From contig OZ255847.1 of the NCBI GenBank assembly GCA_965277855.1, forward strand, positions 2,666,001-2,730,000: DNA of 64,000 nucleotides, in the 5' to 3' direction. Each line of letters opens with the position of its first letter. The stretch's first letter is position 1. A model generated the notes under the pieces. It worked only from the letters and a program-made list of their open reading frames with translations, did not search any database and had not been told where the DNA came from. Below, piece by piece: positions 1-8,118 of the stretch. Position numbers and translations under genes: made by a program. Source of the DNA: Bog-105 sp965277855 (GTDB taxonomy: Bacteria; Acidobacteriota; Terriglobia; Bryobacterales; Bryobacteraceae).

Positions 1-2228
1 TTACTTCGCCCTATGGCTCATTTGTGCTCGGCTCTAACATCCCGAAGGCGGAAATCACCGATGCCCGCCCCGGCAGAGCCTGGGCCGCAAACTGGACATC
101 GAATCTCACGCCGACGTCGGTAAATGAGTTTACCTGGGGATATGGCAAAAATGTCATCAACATCACCCCGACCTCGAACGGCTTGACGCGAGCCGCCAAC
201 GGATTGCAAGGACTCCCCGTTTTGTACCCCGGCGCTATTGTCAACGATTTCATACCGACTTTTAATTTTGACGGCAGCCTCCTCCAGAACACCGGCGGAT
301 TCGGCACCAATAATGCGCCGTTCTTCAACTACAACACGACTATTGAATTGATCGATAACTTCAGCAAGGTGCTCAACAACCACATCATAAAAGCTGGTTT
401 CTATTTCCAGCGCAGCCGCAAGGATCAAACCACCTTTTCTAACTTCAATGGGAGCTATGATTTCGGTGATAACTCGAGCAATCCGTATGACACCGGCTAC
501 GGCTTTGCCAACGCTGCGGTGGGCGTTTACAACAATTTCAACCAGGCGAGTGCGTCCCTGCTTGGTAAATACCGCTACAGCAACGTCGAATGGTACTTGC
601 AGGATACGTGGAAGGTAAAGCCTCGTTTGAGTCTTGATTACGGCCTGCGACTCTATTACATTCAACCGCAGTTTGACGCTGGCTTGCAGACCTCGAATTT
701 CTACACCAATCTCTACGATCCTGCGGCAGCACCGCGCCTATACCGTCCCGCGCTAGTCGGCGGCGTAAAAGTAGCGCAAGATCCGGGGACCGGCGCCACA
801 CTGCCCAGCTATGCCATCGGCGACATCGTGACCGGTAGCGGCAGCCTGACCAACGGCATTCTGAAAGCGGGCAACAAGAGCACGGGCAAATATCTGGTAG
901 CTAGTCCGGGTATTCTTTTCTCGCCTAGGTTAGGCATTGCCTGGGACGTGACGGGTAAGCAGAACCTGGTAATACGCGCCGGCGGAGGCATTTTCTACGA
1001 TCGGTATCAAGGAAACGAAATCTTCGGTCTGCTCGGAAACCCACCAGCATCCTTTCAGCCGAGCTTGAACTTCGGCTTTGTCAATAGCATCAATCCCGCC
1101 AATGCCCTACTGGGCCCGAGCGGTCTGAATGCCCTCGATCCTAGCGGCCCCGTTCCCACCACCTCCAATTACAGCTTCGGTATTCAGTCCAAGCTTCCCT
1201 ATAGCCTGGTACTGGACACATCCTATGTCGGTTCGAAGTCGTGGCATCTAATCGACAAGCGTAATTTGAACGCGATTCCTTACGGACGATTATTCCAGCC
1301 ACAGTATGCCGATCCAACGCAAGCGCAGACCGGAACACCTGGCTCGAACGCCCTGCCGGTGAATCTGGTGCGTCCGTATCCCGGATATGGCGACATTGCC
1401 TTAGAAGAGTTTGCCGCAACGTCAAACTTCAACTCACTGCAGGTGAGCTTAAACCGCCAATTCTCGAAGGGTTTGACGCTTGGCGTTGCCTATACGTACA
1501 GCAAAGCTTTGGGTGTGGCCAGCGACGATGGGGGATATACGCGCATTGATAACCTAACCCGCTTTGCGAATTACGGTCCGCTCAATTTCGATCGCCGCCA
1601 GGTAATCGCGATTAACTACGTTTACGATCTGCCACAGTTCTTCAAGGGCAGGAACGCGATCCTGCATACTACGCTCGATGGCTGGCAAATTTCGGGGTTG
1701 ACGAAGCTGCAGACAGGCGCGCCATACGAAGTTGGTTTCAGCGTGCCGAATTATGGGAACCAGCAGATTACCGGCTCCTACACCGAACCACCTCGTGTAC
1801 AGGTGACCGGCAACCCGTATCAGGGCACTTCCGACAGTCCTTATTTTCGGCTGAATCCGAACGCGTTCAGTCCTGGCACATCCAGCAATCTTGGTTCCCT
1901 TGGACTTGGCGAAGGACGCAATCCTTTTTACGGACCCGGCGTCAACAATACGGATTTGTCTCTGCAAAAAACCTTCTATTTTGGAGAGAGGCTTGGGATC
2001 GAACTTCGCCTGGATGCTTTCAATGCCTTCAACCATGCGCAATTCGATGCGGGCGGCTGCAATGGGTCGGGTATCAATTGCGGCCTCAACTTTGCCGGTA
2101 TAACAGGTGGAGTAACGAACGCCTATCTAAACCCGAATGGCACACTGAATAACAAGAACGGCTTCGGCACGGTAGCCGGGGCGGCGGACCCGCGCATTGT
2201 GCAGCTCGGCGCCCGTATCGTCTTCTAG
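1..2228 (+). CDS. TonB-dependent outer-membrane receptor, Oar-like (5' end outside window)
   Basis: Open from the first bases of the window in frame 3, so the true start lies upstream; a GTG at 24 is only the first internal start codon. What remains is about 740 residues of outer-membrane beta-barrel: alternating aromatic/polar strands, repeated D-x-W-K-V-x-P-R-L-S-x-D-Y-G-x-R and F-N-x-F-N-H motifs, and a C-terminal phenylalanine after RIV, as expected for BAM recognition. Acidobacterial members of this family usually carry an N-terminal carboxypeptidase-regulatory domain and plug, which would be in the missing part. Probable role: uptake of large glycans or other ligands across the outer membrane. 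Substrate cannot be told. Confidence 0.85.
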   Translation, partial: TSPYGSFVLGSNIPKAEITDARPGRAWAANWTSNLTPTSVNEFTWGYGKNVINITPTSNGLTRAANGLQGLPVLYPGAIVNDFIPTFNFDGSLLQNTGGFGTNNAPFFNYNTTIELIDNFSKVLNNHIIKAGFYFQRSRKDQTTFSNFNGSYDFGDNSSNPYDTGYGFANAAVGVYNNFNQASASLLGKYRYSNVEWYLQDTWKVKPRLSLDYGLRLYYIQPQFDAGLQTSNFYTNLYDPAAAPRLYRPALVGGVKVAQDPGTGATLPSYAIGDIVTGSGSLTNGILKAGNKSTGKYLVASPGILFSPRLGIAWDVTGKQNLVIRAGGGIFYDRYQGNEIFGLLGNPPASFQPSLNFGFVNSINPANALLGPSGLNALDPSGPVPTTSNYSFGIQSKLPYSLVLDTSYVGSKSWHLIDKRNLNAIPYGRLFQPQYADPTQAQTGTPGSNALPVNLVRPYPGYGDIALEEFAATSNFNSLQVSLNRQFSKGLTLGVAYTYSKALGVASDDGGYTRIDNLTRFANYGPLNFDRRQVIAINYVYDLPQFFKGRNAILHTTLDGWQISGLTKLQTGAPYEVGFSVPNYGNQQITGSYTEPPRVQVTGNPYQGTSDSPYFRLNPNAFSPGTSSNLGSLGLGEGRNPFYGPGVNNTDLSLQKTFYFGERLGIELRLDAFNAFNHAQFDAGGCNGSGINCGLNFAGITGGVTNAYLNPNGTLNNKNGFGTVAGAADPRIVQLGARIVF

Positions 2229-2249
2229 CTTGCCTGCTTTACCGTTGCA

Positions 2250-2462
2250 CTAGGCAACTCTGACAAGCACCGCTTGGGTCGACGGCGGAGGGATCTCTTC
2301 GCCATCCTCTCGCATGCCTGCCAAGTGAAGCTCGATAGCCGCACGGATGTTCTGCTCTGTCTCCTCGACCGATGACCCGGTTGTAATACAGCCAGGGAGG
2401 TCCGGCACATAGGCACTGAAGTTGTTTTCACCTTTTTCGATGATGACAGTGTATTCGCTCAT
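2250..2462 (-). CDS. hicB: HicB-family antitoxin
   Basis: A 70-residue protein with the short HicB fold: N-terminal Y-T-V-I-I-E-K strand, then A-Y-V-P-D-L-P-G-C and an E-E-T-E-x-N-I-x-x-A-I helix. It lacks a C-terminal DNA-binding extension, as in the many short HicBs. The ATG at 2462 overlaps the stop codon of the upstream hicA reading frame (ATGA, 2462-2459), so the two are translationally coupled if hicA is read in the shifted frame. In the family HicB neutralises the HicA mRNA interferase. Here the partner is frameshifted, so the antitoxin may be a relic. Convergent with the TonB receptor gene 21 bases away. Confidence 0.85.
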   Translation of the reverse strand: MSEYTVIIEKGENNFSAYVPDLPGCITTGSSVEETEQNIRAAIELHLAGMREDGEEIPPPSTQAVLVRVA

Positions 2463-2658
2463 TCTTTCCTCTCGATCTGTGCTTGCCTGAAGATACTCTT
2501 TTCGTCCCTAATTGCACATCGTCGCCCGGCTTGCCCGGAACAGTGACCCGCCCCGGCTTGGCCGGATGCTTAAACTGCCGGTGACTCCCCTTTTGCGCCA
2601 CTTTCACCCAGCCATCGGCCTCGATGAGCCGGATCAGGTCTCTCACCTTGATAGGCAT
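2459..2658 (-). pseudogene. hicA: HicA-family toxin, frameshifted near its 3' end
   Basis: From ATG 2658 the frame gives a good HicA: MPIKVRDLI, D-G-W, then the catalytic K-G-S-H-R-Q-F-K-H-P and a G-R-V-T-V-P-G strand. After L-G-T-K the frame runs on into hicB sequence. One frame over, the usual HicA tail S-I-F-R-Q-A-Q-I-E-R-K-E follows and ends in a TGA (2461-2459) overlapping the hicB ATG. The 200-bp span is one base short of a whole number of codons, and the shift falls at an A-run on the coding strand (T-run 2499-2502). Either a one-base loss or a sequencing error; recoding is possible but unsupported. The toxin residue His is intact, yet the C-terminal helix is lost in the unshifted frame. 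Confidence 0.8.
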
Positions 2659-2728
2659 CGGTTTGTAGCTACTCCGGCGCGTGATCTTCCGACCAAAAGA
2701 GAATATCTGACGAGAAAGGTCCTTTCGA

Positions 2729-3388
2729 GTGAAAATAGAGCCGTTGGTAGACTTGAAAATACCCGTGAGCACCTCTGTTATTTCCCCAGGGTTCGACGAG
2801 TCTGCTTTGGTAGCGCAGGCCAAGGCAGGCGATGCGGACGCCTTTTCCGAGCTGGTGAGGCACTACGATCGCCGCGTGTTTCGCATGGCGAAGCAAATCA
2901 CGCAAAACGACGATGATGCGGAAGACGTTTTGCAGGAGGCGTTTCTAAAAGCATACACGCATCTGGACGATTTTCAGGGTAATTCTAAGTTCTATACCTG
3001 GATTGTGCGCATTGCGGTCAATGAAGCGCTAATGAAGCTGCGCAAGCGGCGTTCGGACCGTTCGGTGCCGCTCGATGAACCCATCGATACGGGCGAAGAC
3101 GAGGTGGCGCGCGAGATTGCGGTCTGGGAAGACAACCCGGAAGATACCTATTCGCGCGAAGAACTGGCGACATTGCTCGATGATGCGGTGCAGAGTTTGA
3201 AGCCAGCTTATCGCACCGTTTTTATACTACGAGACATCGAAGAATTGTCCATCGAGGAGACTGCTGAGGCCTTGAATTTATCGATATCCGCGGTGAAAAG
3301 CCGGTTGCTGCGAGCACGCTTGCAACTTCGTGAGAAGTTGACCCGGCAGTTCAAGCGCAAGGGAGATGACGCGTTTGCTTACCTGTAA
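2729..3388 (+). CDS. ECF (RpoE-like) RNA polymerase sigma factor
   Basis: 219 residues from a GTG start preceded by AGAAAGG at 2714-2720. Region 2 spans roughly residues 30-110 with D-A-E-D-V-L-Q-E-A-F and F-Y-T-W-I-V-R-I-A-x-N; an acidic linker follows; region 4 (about 150-205) has the Y-R-x-V-F-x-L-R-D and E-T-A-E-A-L-N-L-S helix-turn-helix. The next gene overlaps its 3' end by 23 bases and encodes a zinc-finger anti-sigma factor, the usual ECF pair arrangement. It should redirect RNA polymerase to stress or envelope promoters when the anti-sigma factor releases it. Divergent from hicA with a 70-base gap. Confidence 0.93.
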   Translation: MKIEPLVDLKIPVSTSVISPGFDESALVAQAKAGDADAFSELVRHYDRRVFRMAKQITQNDDDAEDVLQEAFLKAYTHLDDFQGNSKFYTWIVRIAVNEALMKLRKRRSDRSVPLDEPIDTGEDEVAREIAVWEDNPEDTYSREELATLLDDAVQSLKPAYRTVFILRDIEELSIEETAEALNLSISAVKSRLLRARLQLREKLTRQFKRKGDDAFAYL

Positions 3389-3653
3389 GCAATTTTTGTC
3401 GGAGTTGAGCGAGTATCTCGATCAGAGCCTCGACCCGGGAGTGCGAGAGACTTTTCAGAAGCATGTTGACGAGTGTCCAAACTGCTGGGTGGTGTGTGAT
3501 ACGACCATGAAGACTCTCAAGATATTCAAGGGCTTAGATGCGCAAGCTGTACCCGAGAATGTTCAATCGCGTTTGATGGCGGCGCTCGAGAAGAAAATGG
3601 CTGTGGAAGGGCCTTGCTGCAAGAAGAACCGGCCACAGAAGCACGACGTTTGA
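3366..3653 (+). CDS. Zinc-finger (ZAS) anti-sigma factor
   Basis: 95 residues containing the ZAS motif H-V-D-E-C-P-N-C (H-x3-C-x2-C) around residues 34-41, which binds zinc and clamps the sigma factor. No membrane segment is visible, so this is a soluble cytoplasmic anti-sigma factor that could respond to redox state through the zinc thiols; two further cysteines lie near the C-terminus (P-C-C-K-K). It overlaps the sigma gene by 23 bases. The ATG at 3366 sits directly against GGGAG, so a TTG at 3375, with better spacing, may be the real start. Confidence 0.82.
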   Translation: MTRLLTCKQFLSELSEYLDQSLDPGVRETFQKHVDECPNCWVVCDTTMKTLKIFKGLDAQAVPENVQSRLMAALEKKMAVEGPCCKKNRPQKHDV

Positions 3654-3679
3654 CAGCAGGCTAAAAGCCACCTACCTGG

Positions 3680-4060
3680 TTAGCGGGCGGCCTGTCCGAT
3701 CAACTGGTTAAAACGCTTCTGTTGTGCTGGCGTGAGCACTTCTAAGATCTGTTGGGTACCCACCTTCGCCGTATCTTCGCGCTCATCCTCGATGTTTTGG
3801 TAGAACTTGCCGTAATCATCCAGCGTCTTTGTGACAATACGCTCCTGGGCGGGAGTTAAATCGAGAGATGCTTTTAAGCTGCCCAAGCCGAGGTGGCGGG
3901 CTCGTTCAATGGCTGCGGCGGAGGTGGTTTGGTTAGCCCAATGCGAATGCATATAGGCGCGGGTGAACACGGCGCCTACCGCACTGCCGCAGAGAAAGAT
4001 CAAGAGCAGGGTGGATAAGACCTTCGGGTTGGACCAGGTTACGTCGCCATGGCGAAGCAT
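3680..4060 (-). CDS. Spy/CpxP-like periplasmic sensor protein, membrane anchored
   Basis: 126 residues: a short cytoplasmic stretch, one transmembrane helix at about 15-34 (L-S-T-L-L-L-I-F-L-C-G-S-A-V-G), then a helical periplasmic domain carrying two L-T-P-A-Q motifs (about residues 68 and 109). The LTxxQ motif is the signature of the Spy/CpxP/CnrX fold that senses misfolded protein or metals in the periplasm. It is last in a sigma - anti-sigma - Spy-like row on the minus strand, so it may feed envelope stress into that sigma system. The ligand is unknown. Confidence 0.72.
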   Translation of the reverse strand: MLRHGDVTWSNPKVLSTLLLIFLCGSAVGAVFTRAYMHSHWANQTTSAAAIERARHLGLGSLKASLDLTPAQERIVTKTLDDYGKFYQNIEDEREDTAKVGTQQILEVLTPAQQKRFNQLIGQAAR

Positions 4061-4086
4061 AGGTCGTGGGATGGAAGCTTCGAGTG

Positions 4087-4578
4087 CTATTGAACGCGTC
4101 CTTCCACCGTGACCAGCCGGTGCACTGCGAAGTTCTCCAAGACGGCATCGCGCTGTTCCGCCTGGCTACCCATGACGGGAGCGTCGTAGTGCGCTTCACT
4201 ACTAAGGGCGAGCGTGTTGGCGCGGGAAACGCGATCGGACATTTCCTGGGAAGCGACATAGCCGCCGAGAGTGAGCACCACGGTGAGCGAAGCGAAGGCG
4301 ACGCGTTTGGTAAATGGTGAATCCGCGAAAATAGACCAGAAGGAAGTGACCTCGCGATCTTCAATCTTCTGGAGAACGCGGGCGTAGAAACCGGCGGCGG
4401 GCTCGATGGCTTCCGGCGCACGCAAAGCGGACAAGATAGACGATTGAGACTTCATAGCGTCGAGTTCTGTCGAGCACTCGTCGCAGGAAGCCAGGTGACT
4501 GACGACATCTTTTTGCCGGACGGCCAGGCTATCTGCTCCCAGCAGATTCTCTAACCGGTCCCGAATAGGCCCGTGCAT
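4087..4578 (-). CDS. Membrane-anchored zinc-finger anti-sigma factor
   Basis: 163 residues. The N-terminal cytoplasmic domain has the ZAS motif H-L-A-S-C-D-E-C at about 28-35; a single transmembrane helix (about 93-109, V-A-F-A-S-L-T-V-V-L-T-L-G-G-Y) leads to a short periplasmic tail. This is the layout of RsiW/RseA-like anti-sigma factors released by regulated proteolysis. It lies 86 bases downstream of the ECF sigma gene on the same strand, and 26 bases upstream of the Spy-like gene, so the three likely form one operon. Confidence 0.85.
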   Translation of the reverse strand: MHGPIRDRLENLLGADSLAVRQKDVVSHLASCDECSTELDAMKSQSSILSALRAPEAIEPAAGFYARVLQKIEDREVTSFWSIFADSPFTKRVAFASLTVVLTLGGYVASQEMSDRVSRANTLALSSEAHYDAPVMGSQAEQRDAVLENFAVHRLVTVEGRVQ

Positions 4579-4664
4579 ATTTCCCTCTAAAAATCGAACT
4601 AACTATCTGCGGATCTCTTGTCCGCTTGTTTTAAATCTACACCTAAATCAGCCCAGCGGCGCCC

Positions 4665-5336
4665 TTAAATGGAGGGCAGCAAAGGCGCCCGTTCCAACCT
4701 CTGGGCGGCTTTCAAAAGCTTTTGCCGGGCGCGAAACAATTTCACTTTGATCGTGTTTTCGTTCATACCGGTCATGGCGGACAGTTCCTCTACCGAATGC
4801 CCTTCTACTTCCTTCATCAGGAGCAGCGAGCGATCTTCTTCGGAGAGCTTGGCCAGCAGTTTCAGGATGAAATCGTGCTGGACTAACTGGTGGTCGGCGA
4901 GCGGCGCCTGATCGGTGGCCGGCTCGGAATTCGCCATGCGGAGCGTGTCGTCGGAGGAGAAGTCACTCTCGTAAACGAGCTTCCGGACGCGTTTTTTGCG
5001 CAGATAGTCGTAGCACTCGTTGACGGTGATCTTGTAAATCCAGGTCAGGAGCGAGCTGCGGAAATCGAAGTTCTTGATGGAAAAGTAAATCTTGGCGAAG
5101 ACCTGTTGGGCGATATCTTCGGCATCGTTGCGGTTGCGCAGGATGCCATAGATGATGGAGAACACCTTGGATTGATAGCGCTCGACGATTTCGCGGAAGG
5201 CCAGTTCGTCATTGGCTTGCACACGCCGGACTAACGCCGCCTCATCGCTGGTACGGTGATCCACTTTCTTGGTCTTAGCCCGGGTCGTTTCGCCGGTGGT
5301 GGCCGGAAACGGAAGGCTTATAGTCAGCCCGTTCAT
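4665..5336 (-). CDS. ECF RNA polymerase sigma factor
   Basis: Start taken at ATG 5336 (223 residues); the frame extends to a TTG at 5423 but that stretch is arginine-rich and poorly placed. Region 2 has N-D-A-E-D-I-A-Q-Q-V-F-A-K-I-Y and L-L-T-W-I-Y-K-I-T-V-N-E; region 4 has L-L-M-K-E-V-E-G-H-S-V-E-E-L and N-T-I-K-V-K-L-F-R-A-R. First gene of a minus-strand sigma/anti-sigma/Spy-like unit. A perfect 15-bp palindrome at 5440-5454 lies in its promoter region, shared with the divergent Fe-S carrier gene. Confidence 0.92.
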   Translation of the reverse strand: MNGLTISLPFPATTGETTRAKTKKVDHRTSDEAALVRRVQANDELAFREIVERYQSKVFSIIYGILRNRNDAEDIAQQVFAKIYFSIKNFDFRSSLLTWIYKITVNECYDYLRKKRVRKLVYESDFSSDDTLRMANSEPATDQAPLADHQLVQHDFILKLLAKLSEEDRSLLLMKEVEGHSVEELSAMTGMNENTIKVKLFRARQKLLKAAQRLERAPLLPSI

Positions 5337-5439
5337 ATGACGTTGCGGACGTGGTTCCGTTAAACGGGGTTGCAAAAACTTTGTAGAACCGCGAAAAATG
5401 CTGAGGCGCACCGATTTAGCCAAGACCGCATCGAAGCAA

Positions 5440-5454
5440 TTACAACGGTTGTAA
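5440..5454. promoter_or_regulatory. Perfect 15-bp palindrome in a divergent promoter region
   Basis: TTACAAC-G-GTTGTAA, seven-base arms around one base, between the ECF sigma gene (start 5336) and the Fe-S carrier gene (start 5497). The size and position fit a dimeric repressor or activator site acting on one or both genes. The protein that binds it is not known. Confidence 0.45.
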
Positions 5455-5496
5455 ACTAAAGAAGAGCCGTAAAAGGAATTCAGGAGAGTTATAAGA

Positions 5497-5820
5497 ATGA
5501 TTCAGTTAACCGATACCGCCATTGGTAAAGTGAACGAGATTCTAGGGATGCAGGAGCCGAAACCGGCCGGGCTGCGGATTTCCGTGGTCGGCGGTGGCTG
5601 CTCGGGCTTCAGCTATTCAATGGCTTTCGAGACGCAGCCGAACATGCTCGATAAGAGCTATCGTTTTGGAGACTTGACGGTATTTGTAGACTCCGCGAGC
5701 ATGCTGTACCTGGATGGCGCAGAGGTGGACTACGTGGAGACACTGGAAGGTTCGGGTTTCAAGTTCAATAATCCGCAAGTGAAATCGACCTGCGGCTGCG
5801 GCAGCTCATTCAGCGCGTAA
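5497..5820 (+). CDS. erpA: A-type iron-sulfur carrier (IscA/ErpA/HesB family)
   Basis: 107 residues, ATG preceded by AGGAGAG at good distance. It has the family's three conserved cysteines: C35 in V-G-G-G-C-S-G-F and C99/C101 in S-T-C-G-C-G-S-S-F near the C-terminus. These ligate a Fe-S cluster that is passed to apo-proteins. The symbol is the closest functional name; IscA and ErpA cannot be separated from sequence alone. It stands before murQ with a 77-base gap and is divergent from an ECF sigma gene. Confidence 0.9.
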   Translation: MIQLTDTAIGKVNEILGMQEPKPAGLRISVVGGGCSGFSYSMAFETQPNMLDKSYRFGDLTVFVDSASMLYLDGAEVDYVETLEGSGFKFNNPQVKSTCGCGSSFSA

Positions 5821-5897
5821 GCAGCCTCAAACGATTCCTTAAACTACGCGGGCTGACAGATGCAGATGCGCTGTTGGCCCTCTCTGCATTGGCTTTC

Positions 5898-6788
5898 ATG
5901 ACCACAGCTAGTCTGCTGACTGAGCAGCGAAATCCAGCGTCGGCGAACATTGATTCGTTGCCGACGGTTGAAATGTTGCGAGTGATTAACCAGGCGGATG
6001 CGGAGATTGCGGCGGCTGTTGAGGCGGAAGTGCTACACATTGCCGCGGCGGTGGACGCGATTGCAGAAAAACTGCAGCGGGGCGGCAGGCTGTTCTACCT
6101 CGGCGCGGGGACGTCGGGACGGCTGGGTGTGCTCGATGCTTCGGAGTGCCCGCCCACGTTTCACACTACGCCCGAGCTGGTACAGGGGATCATTGCAGGC
6201 GGCGACGGGGCACTGCGGCGCTCCATTGAAGGAGCGGAAGACGATCCTGATTTAGGGAAGCGCGATTTGGCAGAGCGCGGATTCGGCCCGGGCGATGCGC
6301 TGGTGGGCATTGCGGCGAGTGGACGCACGCCCTACGTGCTGGGTGGGCTGGCATACGCGAGAGCTGTTGGGGGTCTGACGGTGGGACTGAGCTGTACGCC
6401 GGATTCCGAAGTAACGCGGGCGAGCGAAATAGCCATTACGCCAACCCCCGGCCCGGAGATTGTGACGGGTTCCACACGGATGCGCGCAGGTACCGCGACT
6501 AAGCTGGTTTTGAACATGCTCAGCACGGGCGTGATGATCCGGCTGGGGTACGTGTACGGCAACTTAATGGTGAACGTGCAGCCTTCCAACCACAAGCTGA
6601 CTGATCGCGGGCGGCGCATCATTTCGCAAGTGACCGGGGTGTCCTATGATGAAGCGTCGGAACTGCTGGCCGCTGGCGGATCTGTGCGAACGGCGATTGT
6701 CATGCAGATGCGGCAGCTGGGACGGGAAGAAGCGGAGCGCAAGTTAGCGTCGGCGAACGGGCGCTTAAGTGTTGCACTGGCTGGTTAG
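5898..6788 (+). CDS. murQ: N-acetylmuramic acid 6-phosphate etherase
   Basis: 296 residues from ATG 5898 (an upstream in-frame TTG at 5874 adds only a hydrophobic octapeptide). It cleaves the lactyl ether of MurNAc-6-P to give GlcNAc-6-P and lactate during peptidoglycan recycling. The sugar-isomerase (SIS) domain shows G-A-G-T-S-G-R-L-G, the catalytic glutamate in S-E-C-P-P-T-F, the second acidic site E-G-A-E-D-D, and V-Q-P-S-N-H-K-L near the C-terminus, all at the usual spacing. Length is normal for the family. It precedes murA, so a recycling and a synthesis step of wall metabolism sit together, separated by a 21-bp dispersed repeat. Confidence 0.95.
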   Translation: MTTASLLTEQRNPASANIDSLPTVEMLRVINQADAEIAAAVEAEVLHIAAAVDAIAEKLQRGGRLFYLGAGTSGRLGVLDASECPPTFHTTPELVQGIIAGGDGALRRSIEGAEDDPDLGKRDLAERGFGPGDALVGIAASGRTPYVLGGLAYARAVGGLTVGLSCTPDSEVTRASEIAITPTPGPEIVTGSTRMRAGTATKLVLNMLSTGVMIRLGYVYGNLMVNVQPSNHKLTDRGRRIISQVTGVSYDEASELLAAGGSVRTAIVMQMRQLGREEAERKLASANGRLSVALAG

Positions 6789-6802
6789 GTTCCCAAGAGA
6801 AC

Positions 6803-6823
6803 GCAGGCTGAAGCCTACCCTGC
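6803..6823 (-). repeat. REP-like dispersed repeat, copy R1
   Basis: Contains the core CAGGCTGAAGCCTAC, the reverse complement of the copies at 26708, 26892, 30597 and 31663. The core is itself a near-perfect palindrome (AGGCT-tc-AGCCT). Lies between murQ and murA. Confidence 0.8.
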
Positions 6824-6835
6824 AGCAATATCGAC

Positions 6836-8110
6836 ATGGACAAGTTCAAGATTGAGGGCGGTTTTCCCCTGCATGGGGAACTCGCTGTAAGCGGATCGAA
6901 AAATGCGGCACTGCCGGCACTGGCCGCTTGCCTTTTGACAGCGGAGCCAGTGGTGTTGCGGCGGGTGCCGAAGGTGCGAGACATCGTCACCATGCAGGAT
7001 CTGCTGCGCTATACCGGGGCCACGATTCAGGAAAGCTGGGCTGAGGTAGGCTCGGCGGCGGGCCAGATCTGCGTCGAAGCGAAGACTCTGGACCGTCCCG
7101 AGGCGCCGTACGAAGTTGTAAAGACAATGCGCGCTTCAAGCTTGGTGTTGGGGCCGCTGGTGGCGCGCACCGGCCGGGCCCGAGTGTCGATGCCAGGCGG
7201 TTGTGCGATTGGAGCCCGGCCGATCAATATGCATGTTTCAGCGCTCGAGCAACTGGGCGCGGTGATTGAGCAGGCATACGGCTATGTGGAGGCCAGTGCG
7301 CCGGAAGGCCTGCGTGGCGGCAACATCCAGTTCGATCGCATTACCGTAACGGGCACGGAAGATGTCTTAATGGCGGCGGTGTTGGCGCGCGGCGAAACGA
7401 CCATCGAAAACGCGGCGCGCGAGCCGGAAGTGACCGATCTGGCCGAGCTTCTAATCGCCATGGGCGCCAAGATCGAAGGGGCTGGTACGCCGACGATCAG
7501 AGTGCAGGGCGTGGAGCGATTGCACGGTACCGAACATACAATCATTCCGGATCGTATCGAGGCAGGGACTTTTCTAGTGGCCGGCGCGATTACCCGGGGC
7601 GATGTCGTGGTGACGGGTTGCCGGCCGGAACACCTAGCGGCGCTCACCATGAAAATGCGGCAGGCCGGGGCGGAGATTCGGGAAGAGGCCGATGCGGTCC
7701 GCGTGCGGATCTCGGGAAGACCGTCGGCGATCGACGTGACGACGGAAGAATACCCGGGCTTTGCGACCGATTTGCAGGCACAGTATCTGGCTTGGATGAC
7801 GGTGGCGCAAGGGATCAGCTTCGTAACGGAGACCATCTTCGAGAACCGGTTCATGCATACCCAGGAACTGGCTCGGATGGGCGCGAATATCCGCATTGAA
7901 GGGCGGCAGGCGATTGTGGCGGGCGAAGAGCGCCTCACCGGGGCGCAGGTGATTGCGTCCGATTTGCGAGCCAGCGCTTCCCTGGTGCTAGCGGCGATGA
8001 TTGCAGCTGGTGAGACGACCATTGACCGGGTCTACCACATTGATCGTGGATATGAACGGATCGAAGAAAAGCTAGCCGCAGCGGGCGCGCGGATCAAGCG
8101 AGTCAGCTGA
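6836..8110 (+). CDS. murA: UDP-N-acetylglucosamine 1-carboxyvinyltransferase
   Basis: 424 residues, the full family length. MurA transfers enolpyruvate from PEP to UDP-GlcNAc, the first committed step of peptidoglycan synthesis. Visible: the substrate lysine motif G-S-K-N-A-A-L-P (K22), C123 in M-P-G-G-C-A-I-G (the fosfomycin-binding catalytic cysteine), R-P-x-N-M-H, the catalytic aspartate region Y-P-G-F-A-T-D-L-Q, and E-N-R-F-M-H. Presence of C123 predicts fosfomycin sensitivity rather than the Asp-type intrinsic resistance. Cytoplasmic. Confidence 0.97.
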   Translation: MDKFKIEGGFPLHGELAVSGSKNAALPALAACLLTAEPVVLRRVPKVRDIVTMQDLLRYTGATIQESWAEVGSAAGQICVEAKTLDRPEAPYEVVKTMRASSLVLGPLVARTGRARVSMPGGCAIGARPINMHVSALEQLGAVIEQAYGYVEASAPEGLRGGNIQFDRITVTGTEDVLMAAVLARGETTIENAAREPEVTDLAELLIAMGAKIEGAGTPTIRVQGVERLHGTEHTIIPDRIEAGTFLVAGAITRGDVVVTGCRPEHLAALTMKMRQAGAEIREEADAVRVRISGRPSAIDVTTEEYPGFATDLQAQYLAWMTVAQGISFVTETIFENRFMHTQELARMGANIRIEGRQAIVAGEERLTGAQVIASDLRASASLVLAAMIAAGETTIDRVYHIDRGYERIEEKLAAAGARIKRVS

Positions 8111-8118
8111 CGGGTTAG

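Noticed and set aside
2428..2823. Single 131-residue protein spanning hicA
   Set aside because: Its N-terminus is antisense to the sigma-factor start and its C-terminus is hicB in the wrong frame; only the middle is HicA.
7282..8022. 246-codon minus-strand frame
   Set aside because: Lies entirely antisense to murA, with no family features.
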